Source of the DNA: Fidelibacterota bacterium
Lineage (GTDB): Bacteria; Fidelibacterota; Marinisomatia; SCGC-AAA003-L08; D37C17
Direction of reading: 5' to 3'
DNA: 6,721 bases
Assembly (NCBI GenBank): GCA_012964845.1
Contig: DTTG01000192.1
Location: forward strand, 1-6,721
Shown piece by piece: positions 1 through 6,300 of the stretch. The notes beneath the pieces are model-generated. The model searched no databases, had not been told where the DNA came from, and worked only from the letters and a program-made list of their open reading frames with translations. The translations under genes were made by a program, and so were the position numbers. Position 1 is the first letter of the stretch, and each line of letters starts with the position of its first letter.

Positions 1-725
1 AGGCGCTCTGCCCAATCCATATCTTCATCAATATTACAGTAGGCTATTTCCGGTTCTACCATCCAAAACTCGGTGAGATGTCGCCGGGTTTTACTCTTTT
101 CCGCTCGAAAGGTAGGGCCAAAATTGTAATGCCGACCAACTGCCATAGCTGCTGCTTCTCCGTATAACTGACCTGTTTGGGCCAAATAGGCTGTATTACC
201 AAAATAATCAGTACCAAAGAGGGTGGATGTTCCTTCGGCTGCGTTCGGAGTAAATATGGGCGAATCGCATAAGGTGAAATCATTGGAGTCAAAGAAATCC
301 CGCACTGCCTTAATAATTTCATGCCTTACTTTTAGAATAGAATATTGGCGTTTGCTTCTCAACCATAAATGGCGGTGGTTCATAAGAAAATCGGTGCCAT
401 GTTCTTTGGGGGTAATAGGATATTCACTGCTTAGTTGATGCACCGTTAATTCTGAGACGACCATTTCAAAGCCACCTGGTGCTCGGTCATTTTTCACCAC
501 CTCCCCAATCACAGAAAGAGATGATTCCTGAGTTAGGCTTTTGAATACTTCAAATTGATCCTCGCCCACATCATTTTTTGCTACAATGCATTGGATGATG
601 CCAAAACCATCCCGGAACATTAAAAATCCAATTTTACCACTCCGACGAGAATTATACACCCATCCATTCAATTGAACTATTTGTCCTTCAAACTCAGAAA
701 TTCTATTTATTCGTGCTACTGTCAT
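1..725 (-). CDS. asnS: Asparagine--tRNA ligase (AsnRS), N-terminal 241 residues; C-terminal part lies beyond the left edge
   Basis: Class II aminoacyl-tRNA synthetase that charges tRNA-Asn with asparagine in the cytoplasm. The reading frame is open from ATG at 725 to the window edge, with no stop. An OB-fold anticodon-binding domain occupies about residues 17-95 (GWVYNSRRSGKIGFLMFRDG). The class II catalytic core follows, with motif 1 around 138-161 and the stretch GTSTLFGTDYFG at 165-176. Motif 2 is FRAEKSKTRRHLTEFWM at 206-222, followed by EPE. The RAEKSKTRRHLTEFWM form is typical of AsnRS rather than AspRS, which has FRDED and no SKTRRH. Motif 3 is not in the window. The start is supported by an in-frame TAA just upstream (the lptE stop) and a GAGGAG ribosome binding site. 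It follows the LptE-like gene by 12 nt, so co-transcription is likely. The identification is strong; only the C-terminus is missing, because the window is cut. Confidence 0.96.
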   Translation of the reverse strand, partial: MTVARINRISEFEGQIVQLNGWVYNSRRSGKIGFLMFRDGFGIIQCIVAKNDVGEDQFEVFKSLTQESSLSVIGEVVKNDRAPGGFEMVVSELTVHQLSSEYPITPKEHGTDFLMNHRHLWLRSKRQYSILKVRHEIIKAVRDFFDSNDFTLCDSPIFTPNAAEGTSTLFGTDYFGNTAYLAQTGQLYGEAAAMAVGRHYNFGPTFRAEKSKTRRHLTEFWMVEPEIAYCNIDEDMDWAER

Positions 726-728
726 ATA

Positions 729-734
729 CTCCTC
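729..734 (-). promoter_or_regulatory. Ribosome binding site of asnS
   Basis: GAGGAG on the minus strand sits 3 nt before the asnS ATG (725-723) and right after the lptE stop (740-738). The spacing is shorter than usual, but no other in-frame ATG, GTG or TTG lies between the stop and this start, so the start is well fixed. The purine-rich match shows that Shine-Dalgarno initiation is used at least at some genes here. Confidence 0.6.
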
Positions 735-737
735 AAT

Positions 738-1310
738 TTACCATGTATTGGTTATTTCGTTTACAATATCTTCCGTAAGACGGCGGACAGAAATGCTCAG
801 GGCAGATTCCCGGGGAGAACCAATTTCGTCACTGTCTTCACTATCTATCAAATTATCACCATCATTATCAATGTTATCTGTGCTGATATCCACACCGGGA
901 GTATAGGATCCCCAGCTACTCATTTTCTTTTCAAATAAAATTTCATCCCGCTTCAGGTCATACCAGGTGATGGATGTTTTAATGGTTAACTTCCACTCTT
1001 CCACTTCTTCCATTCCCAAATCTGCTGAAAGGGTTACCGTGTAGGGTTTATCCGTAACCGATAATATAACTACCTCCAGCCTGCTATCTGCTTGTTCAGG
1101 AAGCACTATATCCAACACATTTTCATTTAGCATGAGCTCATTAAGTTCTTCATTTAATATTTCCGCTGCCTCAAATTCAGCCGATTCATTGACTACCGGC
1201 GCTAATGAAATACTATTTATATGGGCTGGCAAAGATCCCCGGATGGAATAGAACAAACATCCCTGAAAAAGCATAATGAAAATGAGAGATTTAGCTGAAT
1301 GTCGAATCAT
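738..1310 (-). CDS. lptE: LptE-like LPS-assembly outer-membrane lipoprotein with an acidic Ca2+-loop-like insertion
   Basis: Probable lipoprotein of the LptE family, whose members plug the LptD barrel and help deliver lipopolysaccharide to the outer-membrane surface. It has 190 residues. A basic/hydrophobic signal (MIRHSAKSLIFIMLFQG) is followed by Cys18. The lipobox FQGC is imperfect, since Leu is at -4 rather than -3. After the Cys, the pattern CLFYSIRGSLPAHINSISLAPVVNES (18-43 region) matches the family's usual start: Cys, Tyr-Ser, Ser-Leu-Pro-x-His-Ile, a short beta strand, then N-E-S/T. The C-terminal helix (about 168-190, ESALSISVRRLTEDIVNEI) is also family-like. Between them, residues 145-162 form a strongly acidic stretch, DNIDNDGDNLIDSEDSDE, like a thrombospondin type 3 or EF-hand-type calcium loop; this is unusual for LptE. 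The ATG overlaps the regulator's stop by 4 nt (ATGA) and has no visible Shine-Dalgarno, suggesting translational coupling. Assignment rests on sequence pattern and context, not on a profile search. Confidence 0.75.
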   Translation of the reverse strand: MIRHSAKSLIFIMLFQGCLFYSIRGSLPAHINSISLAPVVNESAEFEAAEILNEELNELMLNENVLDIVLPEQADSRLEVVILSVTDKPYTVTLSADLGMEEVEEWKLTIKTSITWYDLKRDEILFEKKMSSWGSYTPGVDISTDNIDNDGDNLIDSEDSDEIGSPRESALSISVRRLTEDIVNEITNTW

Positions 1311-2527
1311 GAATCTTTAAATTTTTTCTGAATGCCGTAATCATTAATTTTTCGATAGAGGGTACGCTCTGAAATATCAAGCGCACGGGCTGTTTTTCTC
1401 CGGTTACCCCGGAATTTTTCCAAAGCCCGCTCTATCATTTCCTGTTCCAGTTCACTCATAGTGATTTCACCAATGACATCATCCTGAATGGCATGCAGAG
1501 TTCCATCTTCTACATGGGCAAGTGTATCCGGTGTACTGGCTGTTGTTGGGGCAGGTGGCAGAAATAATGCTGGATTAGATGGCTGTACTTGATCCACAGA
1601 TACTCCCCTGCCTCCCACCATCAATTGTTTAATTTCATTAACATCCTGACGTAGAAATAACAACTGTTTCAGTATGAGTTCCCGTTCAACCTTATCCGCG
1701 TCCGCATCAACAAAAACGGGTAAGTTTGGGTTTGTCTGGTAGGTATCGAGTTTCAACTGTTTGGTGACCATCACATCCGTTATACGCTCTCCCCGGTTCA
1801 TCACCAAAAGACTTTCTACAGCATTTTTTAGCTCTCTCACATTTCCCGGCCAGGCATATCGTTTCATAACCGTTAAAGCTTCGGAGGAAAAGCCTTTAAA
1901 GGGAATATCATTCTTTGCTGTGAATAACAGCCCAAACCTTTCAATAAATAAATGCATATCATTAATATGTTCTCTCAAAGGAGGGACATGGATATTAATT
2001 GTTTTCAATCTGAAATATAGGTCTTGGCGAAAATTACCCTTTTTTACTTCTTCAGAGAGAATTCGATTTGTGGCGGTAATAATCCGCACATCGGTTTTCA
2101 TGATATTGGTGTCACCCACTTTCATAAATTCACCCTGCTCAATCACACGAAGTAGTTTGGCTTGGGTTTCCAGGGGTAATTCACCGATCTCATCCAGGAA
2201 CATAGTACCCTTGTGAGCCGCCTCAAAATATCCGGCTCGAGCTTCGGATGCACCGGTAAACGACCCTTTTTTATGTCCAAAAAGTTCAGATTCAATAATT
2301 CCTGCTGGGATAGCAGCGCAGTTAACGGTAATCATTTTTTCAAATTTCCGCCGGCTATTTTTATGGATAGCCTTTGCAACCACCTCCTTTCCTGAGCCAG
2401 ATTCCCCGGTGATCAGTACTGAAATATCCGTATTAGCTACTTGACCTATTAGTGCCATCATTTCATGTATTTCCACAGACTCACCGATAATGTCTGCCGA
2501 CCTGCGGATTTTATCGATGTCAATCAT
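1307..2527 (-). CDS. Sigma-54-dependent transcriptional activator (AAA+ plus Fis HTH, no N-terminal sensor domain)
   Basis: Bacterial enhancer-binding protein that uses ATP hydrolysis to open promoters held by sigma-54 RNA polymerase. It has 406 residues. The AAA+ domain begins almost at once and covers about residues 13-255. It contains Walker A GESGSGKE (41-48), the sigma-54 contact loop as GSFTGA (88-93, Ser instead of the usual Ala), Walker B GTMFLDEIGEL (107-117), arginine-finger region FRQDLYFRL (166-174) and sensor II WPGNVREL (226-233). A linker of about 100 residues includes a likely coiled coil (278-303) and a Pro/Thr-rich stretch (323-334). The C-terminal Fis-type helix-turn-helix is at about 358-400 (RKTARALDISERTLYRKI). 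There is no receiver, GAF or PAS domain, so activity must be controlled by expression, a partner or the linker. The gene overlaps purD by 8 nt and lptE by 4 nt. I recall similar sensor-less activators beside lptE in Bacteroidota, which suggests a role linked to the cell envelope; its targets cannot be read from this window. Confidence 0.93.
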   Translation of the reverse strand: MIDIDKIRRSADIIGESVEIHEMMALIGQVANTDISVLITGESGSGKEVVAKAIHKNSRRKFEKMITVNCAAIPAGIIESELFGHKKGSFTGASEARAGYFEAAHKGTMFLDEIGELPLETQAKLLRVIEQGEFMKVGDTNIMKTDVRIITATNRILSEEVKKGNFRQDLYFRLKTINIHVPPLREHINDMHLFIERFGLLFTAKNDIPFKGFSSEALTVMKRYAWPGNVRELKNAVESLLVMNRGERITDVMVTKQLKLDTYQTNPNLPVFVDADADKVERELILKQLLFLRQDVNEIKQLMVGGRGVSVDQVQPSNPALFLPPAPTTASTPDTLAHVEDGTLHAIQDDVIGEITMSELEQEMIERALEKFRGNRRKTARALDISERTLYRKINDYGIQKKFKDS

Positions 2528-3812
2528 TTGTATCTCCCTTTTTTAAATATTGCAATCCTCGTTTGCCAATATCTTTTCGATAATACTTCCCGGAAAATTC
2601 GATTGATTCAACAATAGCATAGGCATCGTCGATTGCAGATTGTAAATCTTTTCCAAATCCTACAACATTGAGAATTCTCCCCCCATTGGAGATGATATCA
2701 TGGTCCTTTTGCAGAGTTCCGGCATGAAATACAAGACGGTCTTTCACCGACTCTAATCCTTTAATTATCATCCCTTTTTTATATTTCCCCGGATAGCCGT
2801 CTGCTGCCAATACTACCGTCACAGCAGTTTCAGTGGATACCACCACCTTAGACTTCTTCAACTTCCCTTCAGTTGCATTCCATAACAGCTCAAACAGGCT
2901 GGACTTCAGTAGGGGCAATACCACTTGGGTTTCCGGGTCTCCCAAACGAACATTGAATTCAATCACATGGGGGTCCCCATCTACAATCATGAGCCCCACA
3001 TATAAAAACCCAGTAAAGGGATGGCCTCTTTCTTTCATGGCATCTAAAGTGGGCTGAATAATTTCAACCCCCACCCTATCAATAAGCTTCGGAGTGGAAA
3101 GCGGTGTGGGCGAATAGGCACCCATTCCCCCGGTATTTGGACCTTTATCATCATCAAATGCCCGTTTATGATCCTGGGCTGTATTTAGGATTTTGAAATT
3201 CTCTCCATCACAAACTGCAAACACAGATAATTCCTCACCTATCAGGCATCTTTCCAGAGATATTCTACGAGCTGCATCTCCAAATTTCCCATCATCAAAA
3301 ATGGTTTTCAATGCCTGTTCAAATTCATCATCTGTTTCACAGACTATTACCCCTTTGCCGGCAGCAAGGCCATCCGCTTTCAGCACCAATGGCAGTTCAA
3401 GTATACCTTTAAGTGATTCCACTTCTTCTCTTGTATTACATGAATAAAATGATGGTTGAGATATATTTTTTTCTGCCATTAAATTTCGTGCAAATAACTT
3501 GCTGCTTTCCAACTGGGCACCATACTTATCAGGACCAAAAATGCGCAAGCCTTCCTTTCGAAACAAATCTACAATGCCACTAGCCAAGGGATTTTCTGGC
3601 CCAACAATTGTAAGGTCAATATTTTTTTCCTGAGCCAATCGTAGCACTTCCTGAAGATTTACGAGATTAACCTTTATATTCTCAGCAATTTCAGCTGTAC
3701 CACCATTTCCCGGGGCACAATAGACTTCGCTCACATTATCATCCATGGCAAAAGCCCAAGCAAGGGCATGCTCCCTGCCACCTGAACCCAAAATCAATAC
3801 TTTCTTTTTCAT
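2520..3812 (-). CDS. purD: Phosphoribosylamine--glycine ligase (GAR synthetase)
   Basis: Cytoplasmic ATP-grasp enzyme of de novo purine synthesis. It joins phosphoribosylamine and glycine, with ATP, to give glycinamide ribonucleotide. Its 430 residues match the family's usual length of about 420-430. The N-domain has VLILGSGGREHALAW (5-19) and APGNGGTA (33-40), then GPENPLASGI (71-80). The ATP-grasp part has LKADGLAAGKGV (144-155), GEELSVFAVCDG (192-203), QDHKRAFDDDKGPNTGGMGAYSP (213-235 region) and the metal/ATP-binding EFNVRLGDPETQ (285-296; many homologues have FNARFGDPE). The C-terminal signature YYRKDIGKRGL is at 410-420. All key motifs are present, so it looks active. The start matches the conserved N-terminus, but the upstream DNA is AT-rich and shows no clear Shine-Dalgarno. 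No other pur gene is in the window, so purD is separated from the rest of the pathway at least locally. It follows the small membrane-protein gene by 34 nt and overlaps the sigma-54 activator by 8 nt. Confidence 0.97.
   Translation of the reverse strand: MKKKVLILGSGGREHALAWAFAMDDNVSEVYCAPGNGGTAEIAENIKVNLVNLQEVLRLAQEKNIDLTIVGPENPLASGIVDLFRKEGLRIFGPDKYGAQLESSKLFARNLMAEKNISQPSFYSCNTREEVESLKGILELPLVLKADGLAAGKGVIVCETDDEFEQALKTIFDDGKFGDAARRISLERCLIGEELSVFAVCDGENFKILNTAQDHKRAFDDDKGPNTGGMGAYSPTPLSTPKLIDRVGVEIIQPTLDAMKERGHPFTGFLYVGLMIVDGDPHVIEFNVRLGDPETQVVLPLLKSSLFELLWNATEGKLKKSKVVVSTETAVTVVLAADGYPGKYKKGMIIKGLESVKDRLVFHAGTLQKDHDIISNGGRILNVVGFGKDLQSAIDDAYAIVESIEFSGKYYRKDIGKRGLQYLKKGDTND
2534..2540 (-). 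promoter_or_regulatory. Ribosome binding site of the sigma-54 activator, inside the 3' end of purD
   Basis: AAGGGAG on the minus strand lies 6 nt before the ATG at 2527-2525 and is within the last codons of purD. It supports this ATG as the regulator's start even though that makes the gene overlap purD by 8 nt, and it points to coupled translation. Confidence 0.65.
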
Positions 3813-3846
3813 TAATCTATTTTATTAAATTTGTAATTTTTTCATT

Positions 3847-4002
3847 TTAGCTGAAGCGAATTATAAGAGCGGAAATAATAACGGTACCTGCATAAATAAA
3901 CCCAAGACGCATACCCCAATATTTATTAGCAATATTTTTCCTGATAAATAATACATAAATCATTACCACAGCCAGCATGTGTAATATATTTTTATCAACC
4001 AT
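3847..4002 (-). CDS. Small hypothetical membrane protein, 51 residues, two predicted helices
   Basis: Short ORF that fills the gap between uvrB and purD on the same strand. It runs from ATG (4002-4000) to TAA (3849-3847). The protein has two hydrophobic segments, about residues 6-20 (ILHMLAVVMIYVLFL) and 33-48 (LGFIYAGTVIISALII). They are joined by a basic loop (RKNIANKYWGMR), so by the positive-inside rule the loop should be cytoplasmic and both ends outside. GAAGGG at 4011-4016 lies 8 nt before the ATG and is a plausible ribosome binding site. It is 40 nt after uvrB and 34 nt before purD, consistent with operon membership. I do not recognise a family and propose no function. A real coding role is supported by the match of start, ribosome binding site, membrane-protein composition and fit to the gap, but at this size chance cannot be excluded. 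Confidence 0.6.
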   Translation of the reverse strand: MVDKNILHMLAVVMIYVLFIRKNIANKYWGMRLGFIYAGTVIISALIIRFS

Positions 4003-4042
4003 TTTTAATGCCCTTCATTAATCAAAATTTTGGAATACCCAT

Positions 4043-6031
4043 TCAAACTGCCTCTTCAATAATTCTAATTTTGTCTCTCAAAATTGCTGCCTGTTCAAAT
4101 TGGAGGTCCTTTGCACAGCGTAACATTTTTCTTTTCAGATCATCCAGTGAAGTTTTTGTTTCAATCCCATCTAAAGTTGAAACGTCAATATTTACCACAT
4201 CTTCAAGATTTTGATCAGAGCTTTTATCTGCAACTGCAGTCGTGAGTCTAATATCTTCCATTGATTTATAGATTGTTCGAGGCTGAATCTTATGGGTTTT
4301 GTTGTATTCAATTTGAACCTTTTTCCGCCGCTCCGTTTCGTCAATGAGGTGCTGCATGGATGCTGTAACTTTATCGCCGTATAAAATCACTTTACCATTT
4401 ATATTTCGAGCTGCCCTCCCGGATACCTGCATGAGGGATGACTTGGAACGCAAAAAGCCTTCTTTATCTGCATCCAAAACGGCTACCAAAGATACCTCCG
4501 GCAAATCTAACCCTTCTCTGAGTAGATTGATACCAACCAACACGTCGAAAGCTTTCATTCTAAGTCCCCGCAGAATTTGCACCCGCTTGATGGTATCGAT
4601 ATCACTGTGCATATATTCTGCCTTGATATTTACACCTTTGAGATAATCGGTCAAATCTTCTGCCATGCGCTTGGTGAGAGTGGTAACCAATACCCGTTCA
4701 TCCCGGTTAATTACTTCACGAATCTCCCCAATCAAATCATCAATTTGCCCCTTGGTTTTCTTCACAATAATTTCAGGATCTAATAAACCCGTAGGTCGGA
4801 TTATCTGTTGGACAATCACACCTTTTGTCTGCTGAAGTTCATATTCTCCGGGCGTTGCTGAAACATAGACAACCTGATTTATTGAGTTTTCAAATTCCTC
4901 AAATTTCATAGGGCGGTTATCCAGGGCTGAAGGTAGTCTAAATCCATGGTCAATCAAACTGGTTTTTCGTGATTTATCTCCATTATACATGGCCCTAATC
5001 TGTGGAACTGAAACATGAGATTCATCGGTAAACATGAGAAAATCATCTGGAAAGAAATCAATTAAGGTACTGGGGCGCTCATCTTTCTTCCTGCCTTCTA
5101 AATGACGGGAATAATTTTCAATGCCAGAACAGTATCCCAACTCCGTCATCATTTCCAAATCGTATAATGTGCGCTGCTCCAATCGTTGGGCTTCAAGCAA
5201 AAGAGCTCCCTCTCGCAAATACTTCAATCGCTCCGACAATTCAACCCGAATATCATCCATAGCTCTGTTCAGATTTTCTCGTGTAGTTACAAAATGTTTA
5301 GCGGGATACACCCAGAAATTATCATAATCGTTTTGCACCTCACCGGTGAGAGGATGAAAAGTATAAATTTTTTCTACATCATCACCAAAAAGCTCAATGC
5401 GCAGAGCCCATTCATCATAAGCTGGAAATACCTCAATCACATCCCCCCTCACCCTGAAGGTACCCGGTTCTAAAACCAAGTCATTACGAACATAATGAAT
5501 ATTCACCAGAGAATGTAGAAATTGCTTTTGATCAAGGGGTGACGTTTTATCCACATGCACCAACATTGATTTGTAGGTTTCCGGAGAGCCAATTCCATAA
5601 ATACAACTAACAGAACAAATTATAATGACATCCTTCCTGCCAATAAGAGATGTGGTGGCTTTCAGCCGCAACCGATCAATCTCTTCGTTCATGGACATAT
5701 CTTTTTCAATAAAGGTATCTGTAACTGGCAAATACGCTTCGGGCTGATAATAGTCATAATAGGAAATAAAAAACTCCACTGCATTTTCAGGGAATAAACT
5801 CTTGAATTCGCCATATAATTGAGCCGCAAGGGTTTTATTATGAGATAGAATGAGCGTAGGCTTTTGTACGGCTTGTATTACATTGGCCATGGTAAACGTT
5901 TTACCTGATCCCGTTATACCCAGCAATACCTGATGTTTTAAATCCTTTTCAATTCCTGTTACCAACTCTTCAATCGCTTGAGGTTGATCTCCAGCTGGCT
6001 CATAAGATGAATGTAATTTAAATCCTGCCAT
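4043..6031 (-). CDS. uvrB: UvrABC excision nuclease subunit B
   Basis: Damage-verifying helicase-like subunit of nucleotide excision repair. It receives damaged DNA from UvrA, inserts its beta-hairpin and recruits UvrC for incision. Its 662 residues are full length. The N-terminus FKLHSSYEPAGDQPQAI (4-20) is the classic UvrB opening and fixes the start. Walker A GITGSGKT is at 38-45. The beta-hairpin region has YYDYYQPEAYLP (91-102) and TDTFIEKD (104-111). CSVSCIYGIGSPE (139-151), YSRHLEGR (307-314), Walker B/DESH (336-339), SAT motif III (391-393), GINLLREGLDLPEV (500-513) and motif VI QVSGRAARN (535-543) follow in order. The C-terminal UVR domain that binds UvrC is at about 628-662. All motifs are intact. 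Overlap with neighbours is absent: the next gene starts 40 nt downstream. A weak AGG lies 5 nt before the ATG. In many bacteria uvrB is LexA-controlled, and a duplicated palindrome lies 62-120 nt upstream here. Confidence 0.98.
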   Translation of the reverse strand: MAGFKLHSSYEPAGDQPQAIEELVTGIEKDLKHQVLLGITGSGKTFTMANVIQAVQKPTLILSHNKTLAAQLYGEFKSLFPENAVEFFISYYDYYQPEAYLPVTDTFIEKDMSMNEEIDRLRLKATTSLIGRKDVIIICSVSCIYGIGSPETYKSMLVHVDKTSPLDQKQFLHSLVNIHYVRNDLVLEPGTFRVRGDVIEVFPAYDEWALRIELFGDDVEKIYTFHPLTGEVQNDYDNFWVYPAKHFVTTRENLNRAMDDIRVELSERLKYLREGALLLEAQRLEQRTLYDLEMMTELGYCSGIENYSRHLEGRKKDERPSTLIDFFPDDFLMFTDESHVSVPQIRAMYNGDKSRKTSLIDHGFRLPSALDNRPMKFEEFENSINQVVYVSATPGEYELQQTKGVIVQQIIRPTGLLDPEIIVKKTKGQIDDLIGEIREVINRDERVLVTTLTKRMAEDLTDYLKGVNIKAEYMHSDIDTIKRVQILRGLRMKAFDVLVGINLLREGLDLPEVSLVAVLDADKEGFLRSKSSLMQVSGRAARNINGKVILYGDKVTASMQHLIDETERRKKVQIEYNKTHKIQPRTIYKSMEDIRLTTAVADKSSDQNLEDVVNIDVSTLDGIETKTSLDDLKRKMLRCAKDLQFEQAAILRDKIRIIEEAV

Positions 6032-6092
6032 AATGACCTATAATTTACAAACTTCCCTCTATATAGTAAAATGACAATTTTGCATTAGGGGG

Positions 6093-6113
6093 TGAATTAA
6101 CCATGTTAATTCA
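6093..6113. promoter_or_regulatory. Perfect palindrome, candidate operator upstream of uvrB (copy 1)
   Basis: TGAATTAAC and GTTAATTCA are exact reverse complements around a central CAT, giving 9-bp arms in 21 nt. The core TTAACCATGTTAA (6097-6109) recurs 42 bp away. The site is 62-82 nt upstream of the uvrB ATG, a normal place for a repressor or activator site. The AAC-spacer-GTT layout is loosely like LexA boxes of the GAAC-N4-GTTC kind, but with a 3-nt spacer. Binding by LexA is an inference; other dimeric regulators are possible. Confidence 0.45.
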
Positions 6114-6138
6114 TCAATAGATTCCCCTTTGGATTACC

Positions 6139-6151
6139 TTAACCATGTTAA
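6139..6151. promoter_or_regulatory. Second copy of the TTAACCATGTTAA palindrome (copy 2)
   Basis: Exact repeat of the 13-nt core, with TTAAC/GTTAA arms around CAT. It lies 108-120 nt upstream of uvrB and starts 42 bp from copy 1, close to four turns of B-DNA, so two bound dimers would face the same side of the helix. The flanks do not extend the palindrome as they do in copy 1, so this may be a weaker site. Confidence 0.4.
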
Positions 6152-6214
6152 AGCGCCCCCAACTCGGTTGGCGGACTTCAAATTTCCTTAGTATTTTTTA
6201 TACATCCATTAGGA

Positions 6215-6297
6215 TAAAAGAAAGTAATTTATAATTAGAGATCACCCCTTTAAATATCAAAATCAGCCAACGGAAATATTAATAATTACTTCTTTTA
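6215..6297. repeat. AT-rich imperfect inverted repeat before the lipid-kinase start
   Basis: The arm at 6215-6229 (TAAAAGAAAGTAATT) is the reverse complement of 6284-6297 (AATTACTTCTTTTA) apart from one unpaired A, giving 14 pairs around a 54-nt interior that includes the TATAAT. The right arm ends 3 nt before the GTG. Low sequence complexity means this could be chance. Confidence 0.3.
6230..6235 (+). promoter_or_regulatory. Possible -10 element for the lipid-kinase gene
   Basis: A perfect TATAAT lies 65 nt before the GTG start on the plus strand. No recognisable TTGACA-like -35 is found 16-18 nt upstream, and such hexamers arise easily in AT-rich DNA, so this is only a candidate. If used, the leader would be about 60 nt. 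Confidence 0.25.
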
Positions 6298-6300
6298 TTT

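Larger units (their letters stand above)
6032..6300. other. Divergent intergenic region between uvrB and the lipid-kinase gene
   Basis: This 269-bp AT-rich stretch is the only substantial non-coding DNA in the window and should hold promoters for both divergent genes. It contains no convincing ORF on either strand. Visible structure comprises two palindromic 13-mers at 6097-6109 and 6139-6151, a small GC-rich hairpin (CCAAC/GTTGG at 6159-6171), a TATAAT on the plus strand at 6230-6235, and an AT-rich imperfect inverted repeat (6215-6229 with 6284-6297). A TATATA at 6060-6065 could be the uvrB -10 element, but no good -35 lies at the right distance. Confidence 0.8.

Noticed and set aside
56..322. 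88-codon minus-strand ORF within asnS
   Set aside because: It is on the same strand but in a different frame from AsnRS, whose frame carries intact class II motif 2 here. No frameshift is needed to explain the region.
672..938. 88-codon plus-strand ORF across the lptE/asnS joint
   Set aside because: It is antisense to the start of asnS and the end of lptE, both of which have well-supported minus-strand frames. The hydrophobic look comes from the opposite strand's codons.
1761..2216. 151-codon plus-strand ORF opposite the sigma-54 activator
   Set aside because: It lies entirely antisense to conserved AAA+ coding sequence, its product has no recognisable motif, and no ribosome binding site stands out. 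It is a shadow of the real gene.
2931..2966. FNVRLGDPETQ in PurD as a possible loss of the ATP/metal site
   Set aside because: The metal-binding Glu and Asn and the GDPETQ stretch are all kept. The change from FNARFGDPE is conservative and resembles variants I recall from Bacteroidota, so the enzyme looks functional.
6159..6171. GC-rich hairpin CCAAC-TCG-GTTGG as a terminator or a mobile-repeat end
   Set aside because: The stem is only 5 bp and no T tract follows directly on either strand. The nearest T run on the plus strand is about 20 nt away, and neither flanking gene ends here.
6087..6249. GGGGTGA at 6089-6095 and its reverse complement TCACCCC at 6242-6248 as paired regulatory sites
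   Set aside because: A 7-nt match about 150 bp apart is expected often enough by chance, and nothing else supports a link.
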